Counted from the stretch's first letter, positions 1 to 11,589 are shown. The stretch: 64,000 nt of DNA from Mesostigma viride (GCA_009746045.1 RPFO01000333.1:715446-779445), one strand, 5' to 3'. Notes: generated from the letters alone by a model not told the origin. Made by a program: numbers and translations.

Positions 1-1772
1 GTGATGCACCTTACGTTGGGATGGGGACCATGCATTTGTTCTTGTTGCTAGCATGGGCAGGGTGAGCGGCTGGGAGTAAGGTGTAAGTGCTACTTGCGCC
101 ACTGTCCGAAAGGGGAGCTCCATGCGGTGGGCAAACAGCGTTGCAAGCGTACACTTAACACAAATGTGGTCTGATGCACTCAGCTGACCTGCCATTTCTC
201 TTGATGCACCAAACCACACTAAAGGCTTGATATAGCCGGTAGGAAATGCATGTGCATGCAGTGTCAAAAGCAGAGAGGGACACTGTTAGCACATGAGTGT
301 GATTGTAAACCGATGAGTGTGAGCCTCCCCGTGCCATCCCATGCATTTTACACCTATTTTTGGCAAGCCCCCATCATGCCGCAGTTATGCACCGCCTATG
401 CAAGGGGGATGAATAGACAGTTATAGGTGTGTTGAGGGATGAGATAAGGGTAAACATGAGGAGCCATGCAGGCTAAAACGGAAGGGCGATGTCAACAGTG
501 TGTTTGCCCAGATTTTGATGTCAGGAGGGGCTGAAAGATCAGTGGCCACGATAAACCTAGGTGGATTACATGAGAGATGACACGACCATGAGAGGGTGGT
601 AGATGAGTTCAACTGAGAAGAGCTAGCATTACATGCACAGATTCTTAATGACCTATGGACTGTCCAAGGGTTGGAGTTCAGTGCACGTTCCAAAGACTAT
701 GATGAGCATGACGATGATGGCAAGGGGGCGGGGGGCGCAATTAGGACAGGCACTGATGCAGAATTATGTTGTACAGCAGCTAGGTGCTGAGCTCAATTGA
801 ATAGCAGCCCAAGCCACTGCTGTCCTTGATTGCGCTTTGTATTTCCATGTAGCAGAGAGGCACCTGGCAGATATATATTTGGATTAGCTGCTATAAGACA
901 CGCACAGCAGGGGTGCCCAGCAGAGTGGGCCAAGTACTGCAAAGGAGATTGTGTGTGCTGCCGAGCGGGGCCCGTTTAGAAAAGAGACTGGTCAGCCGAC
1001 AGGCACGACTGGTCAGCCAAGCTCCCCTTCTTGAGGCTTGTAGGCACTATGGTGCTTGTTCCGAATGCCAGCATCTACTGTGATTGATGGTGATTTTATC
1101 CCTTGATGATCGCTTTTTTAGTCTGTGTTGGCTAATGTATCCAGCCCCAGTGGCATGTATATGAATCCCATGACAGCCATGACGATAATTGAGTGAAGAA
1201 TGCAAAGTTTTCCAAGACAATGGCGCAGAATATGGAGTATTTTTGCAAAAATCGCTCTATTTCTGCTTGCATCCGTCACTTTTAGTGGGCCGGCAGTGGT
1301 CCTAATATGTCCAACTTGTGTTCTAGTGTAAATTCAAGTATTGTGCTATTAATGTGACGAATTCTGGCATGGTTGGGCCGCATATGTGCTGGCAGGGGCT
1401 TCATAAGTTTGAAAATAATGCACTAAAACGGTGTTTTGGCTCATGTATGCCAGAATTATAGCACATAGTTTGGTCCTACATTGCATACTTAAGGGCGGTT
1501 TTTGTCTTTGGATATAAATTAATAAGCATGACCATTTCCAGCTGAATTGGACTACATTTACTACTTGTGTGTGGCTGCTATGCCTCCTTATGCCTGGAAA
1601 ACATCGTTTTTTGCACTTTTCCACGTCACGGTTTGATGCTAAAAATAGGTCAGTTGGCCCCCCAATTAATGTGATGTGAACAGGGTCCTAGGGGGACCTT
1701 AAGTCCAGAAAGGCACCCCGATCTGACTATATGTGTGGGAGATATGACCCCATGTAACAAAAAAGGCCGTTT
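1..1772. other. No gene recognised
   Basis: Intergenic or degenerate sequence. Short open frames exist on the minus strand, but none is long, has a recognisable motif or matches a splice pattern. It is more AT-rich than the host exons elsewhere in the window. I see no tandem repeat and no transposon terminus in it. Confidence 0.5.
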
Positions 1773-1779
1773 TTAGGTG

Positions 1780-2570
1780 ATGTGATTTATTCCATTGTTA
1801 CGTCCGACCAAAAGGGCAGGGACGTAACAGGCCGGCCCATCCGCGTCCTCGCACTTGATGCCGGAAAGACCGACCAAACCATCCATGGCACACACCACCC
1901 GGAGGAGAGCGGTATGGAGATAGAGGAACCAGTTCTGGTTCTGCTGGCCACCCATGCACGCGATGCATGTAGTGCGTCCCTGAGTAGTATCCAGAGCAAG
2001 CCCGCAGCTGCCGCAGGACGCACCCGCCGTGATGAGAGGTTGCGGGGCAAAGAGCTGGTGCATGGCGGAGAGCGATGCATGGCGTAAAGGGCCAGAACCA
2101 GCGCTCGTGAACAAAGGGCTCATGGGGAGGGTGCGCAGGAATGCGGACCCCACGCTCCCCTCAAGGGAAACGGAGTGAAGCCAAGCCTTCCCCTGATCAT
2201 TCAAGCTCGCATGCAGCAGACCCATCCAGTCGGCACGTAGTGTAGTATACCCGCGTAGGTCTTTCGTTGTTTTTCATGAACGCAGGCAGGGAAGACACTA
2301 GGACTGACGACAGTGGACACGCCGGGCGTGCCCCAGGGCAGGCGACGGTGGACGGCCTGAGCGGGGCGGACGAGGTCGCAAGCCTGCTGGATCCCGAGGT
2401 AAGAATCCTGCACAGCCTGCACAAAGGGGAAGGGGGATGGGATGACCAAGTCGGGAATGGCGCTGACGGCGCTGGGGACCAACCGGCGGATCTCCGCCCA
2501 GGCCTGCATGAGCAACAGAGCCAAGGAAGGCGGCGGGGGCGAGGCGGGCGGCGCGGGTGAGCCCACACCC
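1780..2570 (-). mobile_element. Decayed LINE ORF2 C-terminal remnant
   Basis: Two overlapping minus-strand frames read as one broken protein. The upstream part has a stretch beginning QAWAEIRRLVPSAVSAI; the downstream part has LNDQGKAWLHS, followed by a cysteine cluster CGSCGLALD and CIAC. The spacing resembles the cysteine-rich tail found after the reverse transcriptase in some algal and oomycete LINEs. The frame break lies near 2220 and no reverse transcriptase core is present. The assignment rests on motif resemblance only. Confidence 0.4.
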
Positions 2571-2635
2571 GCCCATGCGGCATGCAGGGGAGGGTGGCCA
2601 TGCAAGCGCATGGAGTGAGCTGGCCGATATAGTGT

Positions 2636-2813
2636 GTCCGATTGCAGCTGTGGCATGCCTTTGGCATGAAGGAGAAAGGGGGTCTCTGCCCTTTCTCCTG
2701 TTGTGCACACACAGGGATTAAGAGCACCTTGGTGCTCCGTGACTCCCTGACGAGAGCACGAGTTTAATTAATTAATTAATTAATTAATTAATTAATTAAT
2801 TAATTAATTATAA
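2636..2813 (+). mobile_element. 3' end of (TAAT)n-tailed retroelement
   Basis: This matches the 3' ends at 34329-34487 and 35455-35615. It starts near GATTGCAGCTGTGGCATGCC, contains an inverted GAGAAAGGG/CCCTTTCTC stem, and ends in a run of TAAT units from about 2763. It is 5' truncated, as LINE or SINE insertions usually are. I could not identify a target-site duplication. Its CTCCC...GAGAG terminal hairpin is degenerate compared with the other two copies. Confidence 0.7.
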
Positions 2814-2825
2814 GATGCAAGTCCG

Positions 2826-3240
2826 CCCAGGTCTGGGTGCATGGAAGGAGCGTCGTTGGCCGGGCAGGCAGATGCCGGCTGGGCAGCGATGTCCTTCACC
2901 GCCTGTGCGGTGAGGCCTGCGGTGTGTTGCAGGCACTCAATGGCGATGGCGTTGTCCTTGAGGCACTGGTCGATGTCGAGAAGCTGGGCTTTGATGTCGG
3001 CGGTGGAGGTGGAGGCGGCCGCAGTGGAGATGGAGGCGCGTGGAGGTGGAGGCGACGATGGCGGAAAGGTGAGGGAGCTCAGCTAGCTTAGCCAGCGTGC
3101 CTTTCGATCATTGCTGCCACATCTGCAGCGAGGGGGGTCACTGACGTGCTGCTGGAAGGCTTCCGTAAGCTAGGATGAAGCGGAGTGTGGCCGGGTGCGG
3201 AGATGGATGGAGCCCAGATCTCGCCATCAGAGCGCTGGAG
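2826..3240 (-). mobile_element. Fragment of L1-type ORF1 element (copy D)
   Basis: The complement of this stretch matches the middle of the ORF1 copy at about 9800-10130, including the blocks encoding STADIKAQLLDL and AQAVKDIAAQPA. It is in opposite orientation to, and directly next to, the 5' end of copy A, giving a head-to-head arrangement. Several frame breaks show it is dead. Confidence 0.65.
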
Positions 3241-4805
3241 AAGGGAGCAGAGGAGAATGTGCTGGAGTTGGGGCCGGGCTAAAACGCAATATTATGGCGA
3301 GCTAGCAAACGCTCGACTACGCAACGCAGCCTGGCGGCTGCGATTGAGCCAAGAAAATACGCCTGCAGCTTCGGCTGCAGTTCGGCCCAGCCTTCCACTG
3401 TCAGCCATCCAGAGGCTGCCAGCGGTGACACTACTCAAGCATTGGTAGTCGGCACTCCGACGGCTCCTGCGGCCTCGCCTTCAGCATCGCCTGATCCAAA
3501 ACGCAGCCGCCCAGCACCACGCTGGACAGAACCGCGCCGTTCCGGCCTCAACCCTTCAAAGTCGACGATCACGAATGGCTCAACATGTCTCCGAGCGATG
3601 CTGAGTCTGCATTGCGTCTTCTAGGGCCCGGACTACGCCTCGCTTTACGACCTGTGCATATCCATCTCCACAGCATCGACCGTCTCATATTTGAGGATGG
3701 CTAATAATGGTGCCCCAGTCACCTATGTGACGGATCACCCCCAAACCCGCCCCCGCCTTCATTACCTCATCCTTCGCTCCCTTCTCATGCGCTCTGACGG
3801 CGAGATATCTGGGCTCCATCCATCTCCGCATCCACACTCCGTTCCATCCTTACGGAAGCCTTCCAGCTGTCAGAGCACGTGACCGGCCCCCTTGCTGCCG
3901 ATGTGGCAGCCATGGGAGGCACGCTGGCTACTGCATGAGCTCCCTCGATCACCTTTCCACCACCGTTGCCTCCACCTCCACTGCCATTTCCGCCTCCACT
4001 GCCGACATCAAGGCCCAGCTCCTCGACCTTGGCAAGCGCCTCCAAGCTACCGCCACCGCCCTTGAGAGCTTGCATGACACCGCAGGCCTCACCGCCCAGG
4101 CGGTGAAGGACATCGCTGCCCAGCCGGCATCTGCTGGCCCGGCCAGCGATGCTCCCTTCACCTGGGCGGACTTGCCCACACCACCTCCACCACCTCCACC
4201 ATCGCGGCATGCACCGGCAGCTCAAGCAACGTACAAGCACTCGACCTTCGTGAGGAGGCCGACATCACCCAGCGCAGCCACAATGTCATCGTCAAGCACT
4301 TCGACCAGCCGGCAGACGAGACGGCTCGACGACTCTTCTCACGGCATTTAAGCGCGACATTCTTGCCCCGTTGCAACTCACTGGTGAGCTGCGGATGTCC
4401 AGGCTGTCCGCCTCCCCCGCGCGCGGGGTAAGGCTGGCCCGGCACCCGTGCTCCTCACCTTTAAGTACATGGCGGACAAGCTGTCGTTCCTTAACCCCTA
4501 AACCGTCCTCGTGCCGATTTTCGACTGCGAGTTTTTCTCATGCCTCACATTCGGCATGAGTTTGTGCGCCCTGTAGGGATTTGGCGGGAGGGTTTTGGCG
4601 GGAACCAACTAGACCACCGAAAAGATCTAGATTCACTCTATCCGTAGGACACTTGTCTGACCGTATTTGACCACCGTATCAGGGTGGAAACCCTGGTCAA
4701 AGTCAACAGGGTACCCTGGTGCATGCAGGTTTGGGCGGTAAAAAAAATTGACAAAAACGTACGAAAACGAAGGATGCGAAAAAAGGGGGGAGCGCGGACG
4801 TAGAC

Positions 4806-5990
4806 ATGGCGGACGAAATGCAGGCAGATATACGGACTTTCAAGGTAAAGAAGGGCATTTTCATGGCAGTGCCTGTGGAAAAATTCGGACGAGACTGGGC
4901 GATAGAGCAGTATGGGGAAAAACAAAGCGAGGTACGTTTGCCGGGCAAGGTAGTGACAGTGAACAGGTCCGGAGATGGTGCACGGTGCTATTTCCCGGAC
5001 GACAAGCTCACGTACCCATTCACCCGTGAGCAGATTTTCATATATTCGTGCAGCTCAGATGAGTACGAAGCTCTAGTGAAAGAATGCGCCGCCAGGAAGG
5101 TCCCAACGGCAGGTAGCAGTGACGATGATAGCGAGCAGGGCCAGGATAGCGATTCTGACGCCGGCGAGGACGACGACGACAAATCCGAGGATATCGAGCT
5201 GCCCACACCGGTCAAGCGACGCGAGCCGGGGAAGCGCGCTGTCGGCAACCCGAAGAAGAACCCAGCCATCAGCCACGCCCCGAAAAGGCGCCGTCAGACC
5301 AAGGCGGCGGCCAGCGAGAGCGTTGTCTCGGACGCTTCCGATGACGACTTTGTTTACCAGAAGGGTGCGGAGGGTCCGGTGCCGAGCGGTGAGGCTGAGC
5401 TCGATGATTCGTTTTTCCTAACGACACTCCTGCCACTGAGGAGCCAGCCGAGACTGTCTGGAAATCTGGTTTCGGCAAGCCAGGTGTGTTTCCTTTTCCC
5501 GATACTCCGGTGCTGTCGCCGATGACGGGTACCGCCTGCTATCAAAACCTTTCCCCTGCCCAGCTCGAGTTTGGGCCCCTCGGGCTGTTCTCCCTTTTCT
5601 GGTCCCAACGTGATGTCGTGGCCAAGATTGTCAAGGAGACCAACGACTATGCTGAGCTCAAGGGGGCGGGCAAGCCAGGTGAGCGTGAGTGGCACCCCTT
5701 AACAATGCATGAGATGGGCAAATTTCTGGGTGGAGCAGGTGCTGTGCCAACTGTGCTGCGCGCAAGGCAGGAAGCACAAGACCTCGGTCATGTGCGAGCA
5801 CTGTGACATGGCGTTCTGCAGCAACAGCGAGCGGAACTGCTTCGGCCTCTTCCACTCCGGGCAGGTGGAGGGGCTGGACTTCAACGTGACGAAGCAGCGG
5901 GTATGGCAGCGCCTCTCCCAGCGTGGCGAATGCGCCAAGAATTTCAAGGGCGCCACTACCACGAGGGGTCAGCAGCCACCACCCGGAAGC
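4806..5990 (+). pseudogene. piggyBac transposase remnant lacking its catalytic core
   Basis: An ATG at 4806 opens about 200 codons: an N-terminal block ending YPFTREQIFIYS, then an acidic stretch (DSDSDAGEDDDD) and a basic stretch (AVGNPKKNPAI). This is the same layout as the full transposase at 25379-27756. After a frame break near 5420 it continues through a block containing FGPLGLFSLFW and MGKFLG (5571-5728). It then jumps straight to the C-terminal cysteine/histidine domain (CQLC, CEHCDMAFC, 5749-5850). The three-aspartate catalytic region, about 400 residues in the other copy, is missing. The fusion point near 5728-5748 marks an internal deletion. It cannot encode an active transposase. 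Confidence 0.85.
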
Positions 5991-6529
5991 TCAAGGGGGT
6001 GGCGCGGCGCCGCCATCTCAGGGCGGAGCATGTCCGCCTGGGATATAGTCCTACGGAGACTGACTAAGAATGCTAGCATTTGTTGCCTACGTGGCATGGC
6101 GTTTGGCCTTTCCTGCCCGCGCTCATGCGCGCCGTGTATCACCATGGGCCGGCATGGTTTGAAGTGTGTGTTATTGTTTCATGGACCCACCTGTGCATGT
6201 GTTATTTGGTTTCATGTTGTTAGCCTGCATGGGTTATTGTTTCATGGTCATGTCTTATTAGCTTTCATGTTTATGCATAACTTGTGCAGTTTGAAAATCT
6301 GCTCCGTGATGGTCACAGTGCCACCTATTTCTAGTTGGCAATTTTCAGTGTTACTGCATGCATGGTCCCTTGGTCACTAATTTATCTAGGAGTGCTGGGA
6401 TGTTTTGACTTTGTGTGCAAGGTCCATCATGCATGTAAAAATAAGTACCACAGTATCAGCGGGTCTGCAAGCATTTACGCTTATTGTGGCATATATTTGT
6501 GCCACATAGGAGCTGGAATAAACATAATC

Positions 6530-7035
6530 ATGCATGTTTCATGCTTACCTATCATTTCCATGTTCAAAACTGCACTAGGATGTTTATTCTAGCCCCCCCC
6601 AAACTGGTCACTCAGAATAGTCACCAGCTATTTTTAGCATTATCTTGTGGGTCCCTGGGTGAAACAAGACATGTAAGTGTTTGGATGTAGTGCTTGGGTA
6701 CAGTTGCAGTCCCCCCTGAAATACTAGGGTGAAATCCAAGGTATACGTGCTCCATCATGTATGATAAGGTTGTGAACCCCGTACTCGCGGCCCGCGCGTA
6801 GTCGTCTCCAATCATATCCGGCAGGGACCTGTAGTGGTTATGGCAGGTATTGGTGGCACACAGGTTGGAATAAGTGTTAGCATGCATGTTTGCCCATACT
6901 CCATGCTTGCATATCGTTTCCATGTTCAAAACTGCACTAGGATGCCTATTTTAGCCCCCCAAAAACTCGCGACTCGAAATAGTCACCAGTTATTTTTAGC
7001 ACCAGCTGATGGGTCCCTGGGGGAGTTACAATTTT
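6530..7035 (+). repeat. Direct repeat inside piggyBac element 1
   Basis: About 150 bp at 6530-6670 recurs at 6885-7030. The shared core is TTTCCATGTTCAAAACTGCA, followed by a CTAG/TTAG-CCCCCC block and by AATAGTCACCAGYTATTTTTAGCA. It is non-coding and lies in the right half of the element, possibly as subterminal transposase-binding or regulatory DNA. Confidence 0.6.
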
Positions 7036-8015
7036 TAGTGTTTGTATCCCATCCTAACTAAAAAATCTATCTACAAAACCAACCCCAGGGTCAACTCATT
7101 GAGGAAAGGGGTCTATCATCCATTATAAGGGTGTCACCGCGCACACTCACCGTACCCCCCTGAGGGGGGGGCTATTTATAGAGCAGGGGGGGCTAGCACT
7201 GGGACCACCCACTATACCCCCAGGTGGGCCCTAATATGGTTATGCTTGGTTCCTAGTATGGTCTAGAAAAAATAATTAGGCTGAATGGGGGCACCTGTGG
7301 CATACTGTGCAACTCGTGACTCATTTTAGTCACGAGTCAAAGACGGTTGAGGGGTTAAATGCCGCAAGAAGCTCTTGGGGACTCGCTTCACGCTGGACAA
7401 CGACTTGACCCTGGCCCAGCAACAGTGGCGACGCGAGCTATGGCCGACCTACCTTCAGCTCGGCAGAGCGCAGGGGGGAAGCCGGTCTACTGGAGGGGGG
7501 CGGTCATCCACGTTGACCACAAGCCCTGGCAAGCACCTCCTGCCACCTCAGTCTAGGGAATATATAACAGTAGTGTATAGATTAGTCAGGCTTAGCCTAG
7601 CATGTGGCCTTCGCGCATGTGCGCGCCCATAATGGCCCCCGCGGCCCCACCATGGATGATGCTTTCAGCATTTAGTTACGCCCTGCCTATAATATTGGGA
7701 CCCCCCATGGATGGTGCATTAAGAATTTAGCCCAGCTTTGCCTTTGCAGAGAGTCACTCTCTGATGAGAAGCTATGCCCTAGCTCTTGTATATAGCCATG
7801 ATGATCTTCCCCCCCCGTGACAGGCTCCCCTTAGCTGCATGGGTTGAGCTTGATAGATCGTGGTGGTGCAGGTGCCCTTGGTGCACCTAGAGCAAATGAT
7901 GTTCAGTACATTCCCACCCTCAAGTGCAGGAAGTAGCTTAGAATGTATTAAAAGCCATACGCCTTTTCTCTGGGATATGTGCTACAGACACTCCCAACGG
8001 AGTTATCAACAAGGA

Positions 8016-8514
8016 TCAGCGCAGGCCAGAAATCGGGAGAATCCATGGCCAGACCATGGTAGCTTGAGCCTGGGCACCGTTATGTTGTCCGCGTGTTCGA
8101 ATCGTTCAGGATTATGAATATGAATGGTGATGGAAATGTGTAGCCTCGTGCATTGAAATTATGGCTGGCTTACGTGTAGAGCGACTAGATGATCTAGACG
8201 GTGGGGCCGGAAACAGCTTGCTTGATCAGGGCGTGTGTTTCGAGCCTAACTGGCCGGGAGTGTCTAGGGGTAAGCACCATTGCTGCGATCGCTCTCCCAC
8301 CATGTACGAGGAAATACCCGCAAATGGGAAACCACTGAAAAGGTCTAGCTAGTCAGTCATTGCGTTAGCCACTGATGCCATGATTCCAAACGTCCAAGAA
8401 CTGCACACGGTGCAAAGGCAAAAATCCGGAGGACAACACTTTCAAATGTGCGGCGGGAACCAAAAGCCCGCGTATGCCAGAAAACATCGTGTTGTTGTGG
8501 CGTTATGTTCCTAA
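8016..8514. other. No gene recognised
   Basis: This stretch lies between the 3' end of copy A and the truncated inverted copy C. I see no open frame with recognisable content and no tandem repeat. Two B-box-like tracts (for example GTGTTCGAATCG near 8092) lack a matching tRNA fold. Confidence 0.5.
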
Positions 8515-9110
8515 TTAATTAATTGGGGCCGGCCGGGCGCACCCGAACAGAAAGCTGGGTCCACTGACCCAGGTGCCGTCGGGATGGATTAGGCGGTTGA
8601 TCGATGTCGTCGAGATGGATCGAGCCACAGGTCGTAAAGCGAGGCGTAGTCCCCAAAGAAGAGGCAATGCATGGCAGTTGCCGGGGACATGTTGGTCCAG
8701 TCGTGATCGTCGACGTACCTTGAAAGGTTGGGGCCGAAAGCGCGGTTCTGTTGCATGGGCACGATATTCGGCTGGGCGACTGCGTTTGGGATCTGGCGAT
8801 GCCGAGGGCGAGGCCGCAGGAGCCGAGTGCACTACTAATGCTTGACTACTTAGTGGCCTCGCTGCCTGGCAGGCCGGGCGGAATTACTGAGCCGGAGCTG
8901 CATGCAAGTTTTCTTGGCTCATCGCAGCCGCCAGGCTGCGTAGTCGAGCGTTTGCTCGTCATAATATTGCGTTTTAGTGTCGGGAAAATATATCAGCGTG
9001 TGCGTCTTAGAAAGACGAAGCGATTTTGATATTCACGGCCGAATTTGGTGCCCAAACGTGAAAGTTATGAGCTCAGCCGTCAGCCATGGCTACCTCGTGG
9101 CTTGTGGCGA
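8515..9110 (-). mobile_element. Inverted ORF1 element fragment (copy C, 5' part)
   Basis: The complement encodes the N-terminal part of the ORF1 protein (ASPSASPDPKRSRPA, then EPRFRPQPF and LFGCARP), with frame breaks. It begins at a TTAATTAATT tract at 8513-8523. Its 5' untranslated region (8940-9110) mirrors the 5' region of copy B at 9185-9350, so copies C and B lie head to head as an inverted repeat. Confidence 0.75.
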
Positions 9111-9144
9111 GGCTCTAGGGTTATACGCGCTATGTTAAGTAAGA

Positions 9145-9183
9145 CGAGCCACGAGCCACGAGCCACGAGCCACGAGCCACGAG
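9145..9183 (+). repeat. Heptamer tandem repeat at palindrome centre
   Basis: Five copies of a GAGCCAC-type 7 bp unit lie exactly between the inverted 5' ends of copies C and B. A single reverse-complement copy of the flanking GAGGTAGCCATGGCTGACGG block is seen on the other side (about 9080-9100). Confidence 0.85.
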
Positions 9184-9184
9184 G

Positions 9185-11115
9185 TAGCCATGGCTGACGG
9201 CGGAGCTCATAACTTTTACGTTTGAGCACCGAATTTAGCCGTGAATATCACTATCGCTTCGTCTTTCTAAGACGCCGGCACATGCTGATATAATTTTCCG
9301 AATCTAAAACGCAATATATGACGAGCAAACGTCCTTTGACGCAACGCAGTTTAGCGGTCCGCATCCGATGCGCTCGGCCATGAAAATGCGGCAGCTGCGG
9401 CTGCAGCTGTGCCAGCTCCGGCAGGCAGCGGTGACACTAGTCGTGCACTGGTGATCACCCAGCAACCTCCCGGGCTTAATGCCTCGCCATCGGCATCGCC
9501 TGACCCGAAACGCACCCGCTCAGCCGACAAAACAGGAGGGTCCCGCCCCTCTGAACCGCGCTTTCGGCCCCAACCTTTCCAGGTCGATGATCACGACTGG
9601 ACCAACATGTCTCCGGCCGATGCTCTGCACTGCATCTTCTTCGGGGACTACGCCTCGCTTTACGACCTGTGCCTCCATCTCCACGGCAACAATCGCCTCC
9701 TCCTCCCGGACGGCCGCAGATGGAACGACATCCGCCTGCTGTTCGGGTGCGCTCGCCCTCAAATCCAGCATACCATCCTCAACTCCCTTACCCAGCGCTC
9801 TGACGGCGAGATCTGGGCTCCATCCATCTCCGCCCCCGCCCTCCGTTCCATCCTCACGGAAGCCTTTCAGCAGCACGTGACCCCCCTTGCTGCTGACGTC
9901 GCAGCAATGCCACCGGGTGGTCCGCTGGCTGCTGAACTTCCTCACCTCACTGCCACCTCCACTGCCATTTCCGCCTCCACTGCCGACATCAAAGCCCAGC
10001 TCCTCGACCTCGACCACCGCCTTCAAGCCACCGCCAACGCCCTTGAGAGCTTGCATGACACCGCCGGCCTCACCGCCCAGGCGGTGAAGGACATCGCCGC
10101 CCAGCCGGCGCCTGCTGGCCCGCGGCCGGCGATGCCCCCTCCACCTGGGCGGACTTGCTTAAGCAGCACACCACCTCCACCACCTCCACCATCTCGGCAC
10201 AACTCAAGCAACAAGCCCTCGACCTTCGCGAGGAAGCCGACATCGCCCGGCGCAGCCACAATGTCATCGTCAAGCACTTCGACCAGCCGGCAGGTGAGAC
10301 CTCCACGAGCCTTCTTGAGGCATTTAAGCGCGCCATTTTTGCCCCCATGTTACTCACTGGTGAGCTGGACATGTCGGCTGTCCGCCCAGTCCCCCGCGCG
10401 CGGGGGAAGGCTGGCCCGGCACCCGTGCTCCTCACCTTTAAGTACATGGCGGACAAGCTGGCGTTCCTTAAATGCCGCAAGAAGCTCTCGAGGACTCGCT
10501 TCACGCTGGACGACGACTTGACCCTGGCCCAGCAACAGCGGCGACGCGAGCTATGGCCGACCTACCTTCAGCTCCGGCAGAGCGCAGGGGGGAAGCCGGT
10601 ATACTGGAGGGGGGCGGTCATCCACGTTGACCACAAGCCCTGGCAAGCACCTCCTGCCACCTCAGACTAGGGAATCCATACCAGTAGTGTAGATTAGTAA
10701 GGCTTAGCCTAGCATGTGGCCCCCGCGCATGTGCGCCCATAATGGCCCCCATGGATGATGCCTTCAACATTTAGCCATGCTATGTCTATAATGGGACCCC
10801 CATGGATGTTGCATTAAGAATTTAGCCATGCTATGCCATGCAGAGAGATGCTCTCTGTCGAGAAGCCATGCCCTAGCTCTTGTATAGCCATGATGATCTT
10901 CCCCCACATGACATACTCCCCCTTAGCTGGGCATAGTGTGAAGATCATGAGGGTGCCGGTGCCCTTGAGGCACCTAGAGCAAGTGCTGCTTACATTCCAC
11001 TCTTGCAGGAAGTAGCCTAGAATGTATTAAAAGCCATATGCCCCTTCTCAGGGATATGTGCTACATATTCTCCCAACGGAGTTATGTTACAATTCAATTC
11101 AATTCAATTCAAGTG
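9185..11115 (+). mobile_element. ORF1-only LINE copy B
   Basis: This is the most complete copy of the family: a 5' region shared in inverted orientation with copy C, one ORF1 reading frame (9409-10670, one frame break), a 3' region of about 430 bp, the GGGATATGTGCTACAT block, the CTCC-CAAC-GGAG hairpin at 11069-11081, and an (ATTCA)n tail at about 11091-11112. There is no endonuclease or reverse transcriptase. It therefore resembles 'half-LINE' elements such as mammalian HAL1, which carry ORF1 only and depend on another element's reverse transcriptase. Confidence 0.75.
9409..10670 (+). pseudogene. L1-type ORF1 protein, copy B (one frameshift)
   Basis: The first frame covers about 240 codons from near 9409. 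It has a Pro/Ser-rich start (ASPSASPDPKRTRSA), then a folded-looking block (FGDYASLYDLCLHLHGNN...LLFGCARP). A helical segment follows with STADIKAQLLDLDHRLQA and LTAQAVKDIAAQPA (9977-10112), which looks like the coiled coil of ORF1 proteins. Near 10110-10155 the frame changes and continues with LKQQALDLREEADIARR, PAPVLLTFKYMADKLAFLK and RRRELWPTYLQLRQ, and ends PPATSD at the TAG at 10668-10670. The second half resembles the RRM-like and C-terminal domains of L1 ORF1p, an RNA chaperone. No ATG is clearly the start; in-frame GTG or CTG codons precede it. Confidence 0.7.
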
Positions 11116-11589
11116 AGACAATGTTCTATTCCTGCACGCATGCGGTTATTGACGTACAGACCGATTTCGCACAGACATGTTGCATGTGCCTGGTCTATAC
11201 TTCTCAGGTAGCTCTAGGCGAATAACCGCCTAGCTAAAGCTGTACAAGAAAATATTTTTTCTCGATGGGCATGCTCATGTTGTTCCCGGATCCGCAGGAC
11301 AGCTTCCCACCACCACATCCAGGTGGCGCGTCGCTCCGGGAAATAGCTTGCAAATGTGATGGGGGGTAGCACTGGGTGTTGCAACACCCTGACAGCGGAC
11401 CATGAATAATTTGTTGCATGCAACGTAGAGCAACCCAGACCATCTGAATAGGATTTTCTGGGTCTCTGAGACAGGATTGAAGTTGGTGATAGTGTCCCAA
11501 TGCCATCCCCCAGTACGCAATTTTCCATTCATAAATAGCCCTGTACCACGATATAAACAAGGAGCTCTCCGTGGCAATGTCAGAAACCA
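11116..11589 (-). other. Probable 3' untranslated region of the CCDC81-like gene
   Basis: This non-coding stretch lies between the stop codon of the CCDC81-like gene (11590-11592) and the retroelement tail. Minus-strand open frames here lack recognisable motifs. I did not find a convincing polyadenylation signal. Confidence 0.4.

Larger units (their letters stand above)
4495..7354 (+). mobile_element. piggyBac-type element 1, internally deleted
   Basis: It is flanked by TTAA at 4491-4494 and 7355-7358. The ends are inverted repeats: CCCCTAAACCGTC on the left and, read on the other strand, CCCCTCAACCGTC on the right. Removing the element restores the ORF1 sequence seen uninterrupted in copy B at 10460-10480. 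It carries a transposase remnant at 4806-5990 and then an AT-richer, non-coding right half. TTAA targeting and CCC-starting inverted repeats are known properties of piggyBac transposons. Confidence 0.88.
3448..7555 (+). pseudogene. L1-type ORF1 protein pseudogene, copy A
   Basis: Broken homologue of the protein at 9409-10670. Visible blocks are ASPSASPDPKRSRPA near the start, STADIKAQLLDLGKRLQA and AQAVKDIAAQPASAG in the middle (3997-4140), and, after the insertion, RRELWPTYLQL and AVIHVDHKPWQAPPATS (7425-7552). The C-terminal part resembles the RNA-binding and C-terminal domains of L1 ORF1p (Transposase_22 family), which coat LINE RNA. Reading frames change several times, and a piggyBac element cuts it at TTAA 4491-4494, exactly where copy B reads through. 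Confidence 0.7.
3250..8015 (+). mobile_element. ORF1-only LINE copy A, split by a piggyBac element
   Basis: The copy runs from about 3250 to 4494 and resumes at 7355 after a 2860 bp insertion. Its 3' region (7556-8015) aligns with that of copy B (10671-11115) and ends in the same GGGATATGTGCTACA block and CTCC-CAAC-GGAG hairpin. No reverse transcriptase lies between the ORF1 stop at 7553 and the 3' end, so it is a non-autonomous ORF1-only element. Its 5' end abuts the inverted fragment at 2826-3240. Confidence 0.75.
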
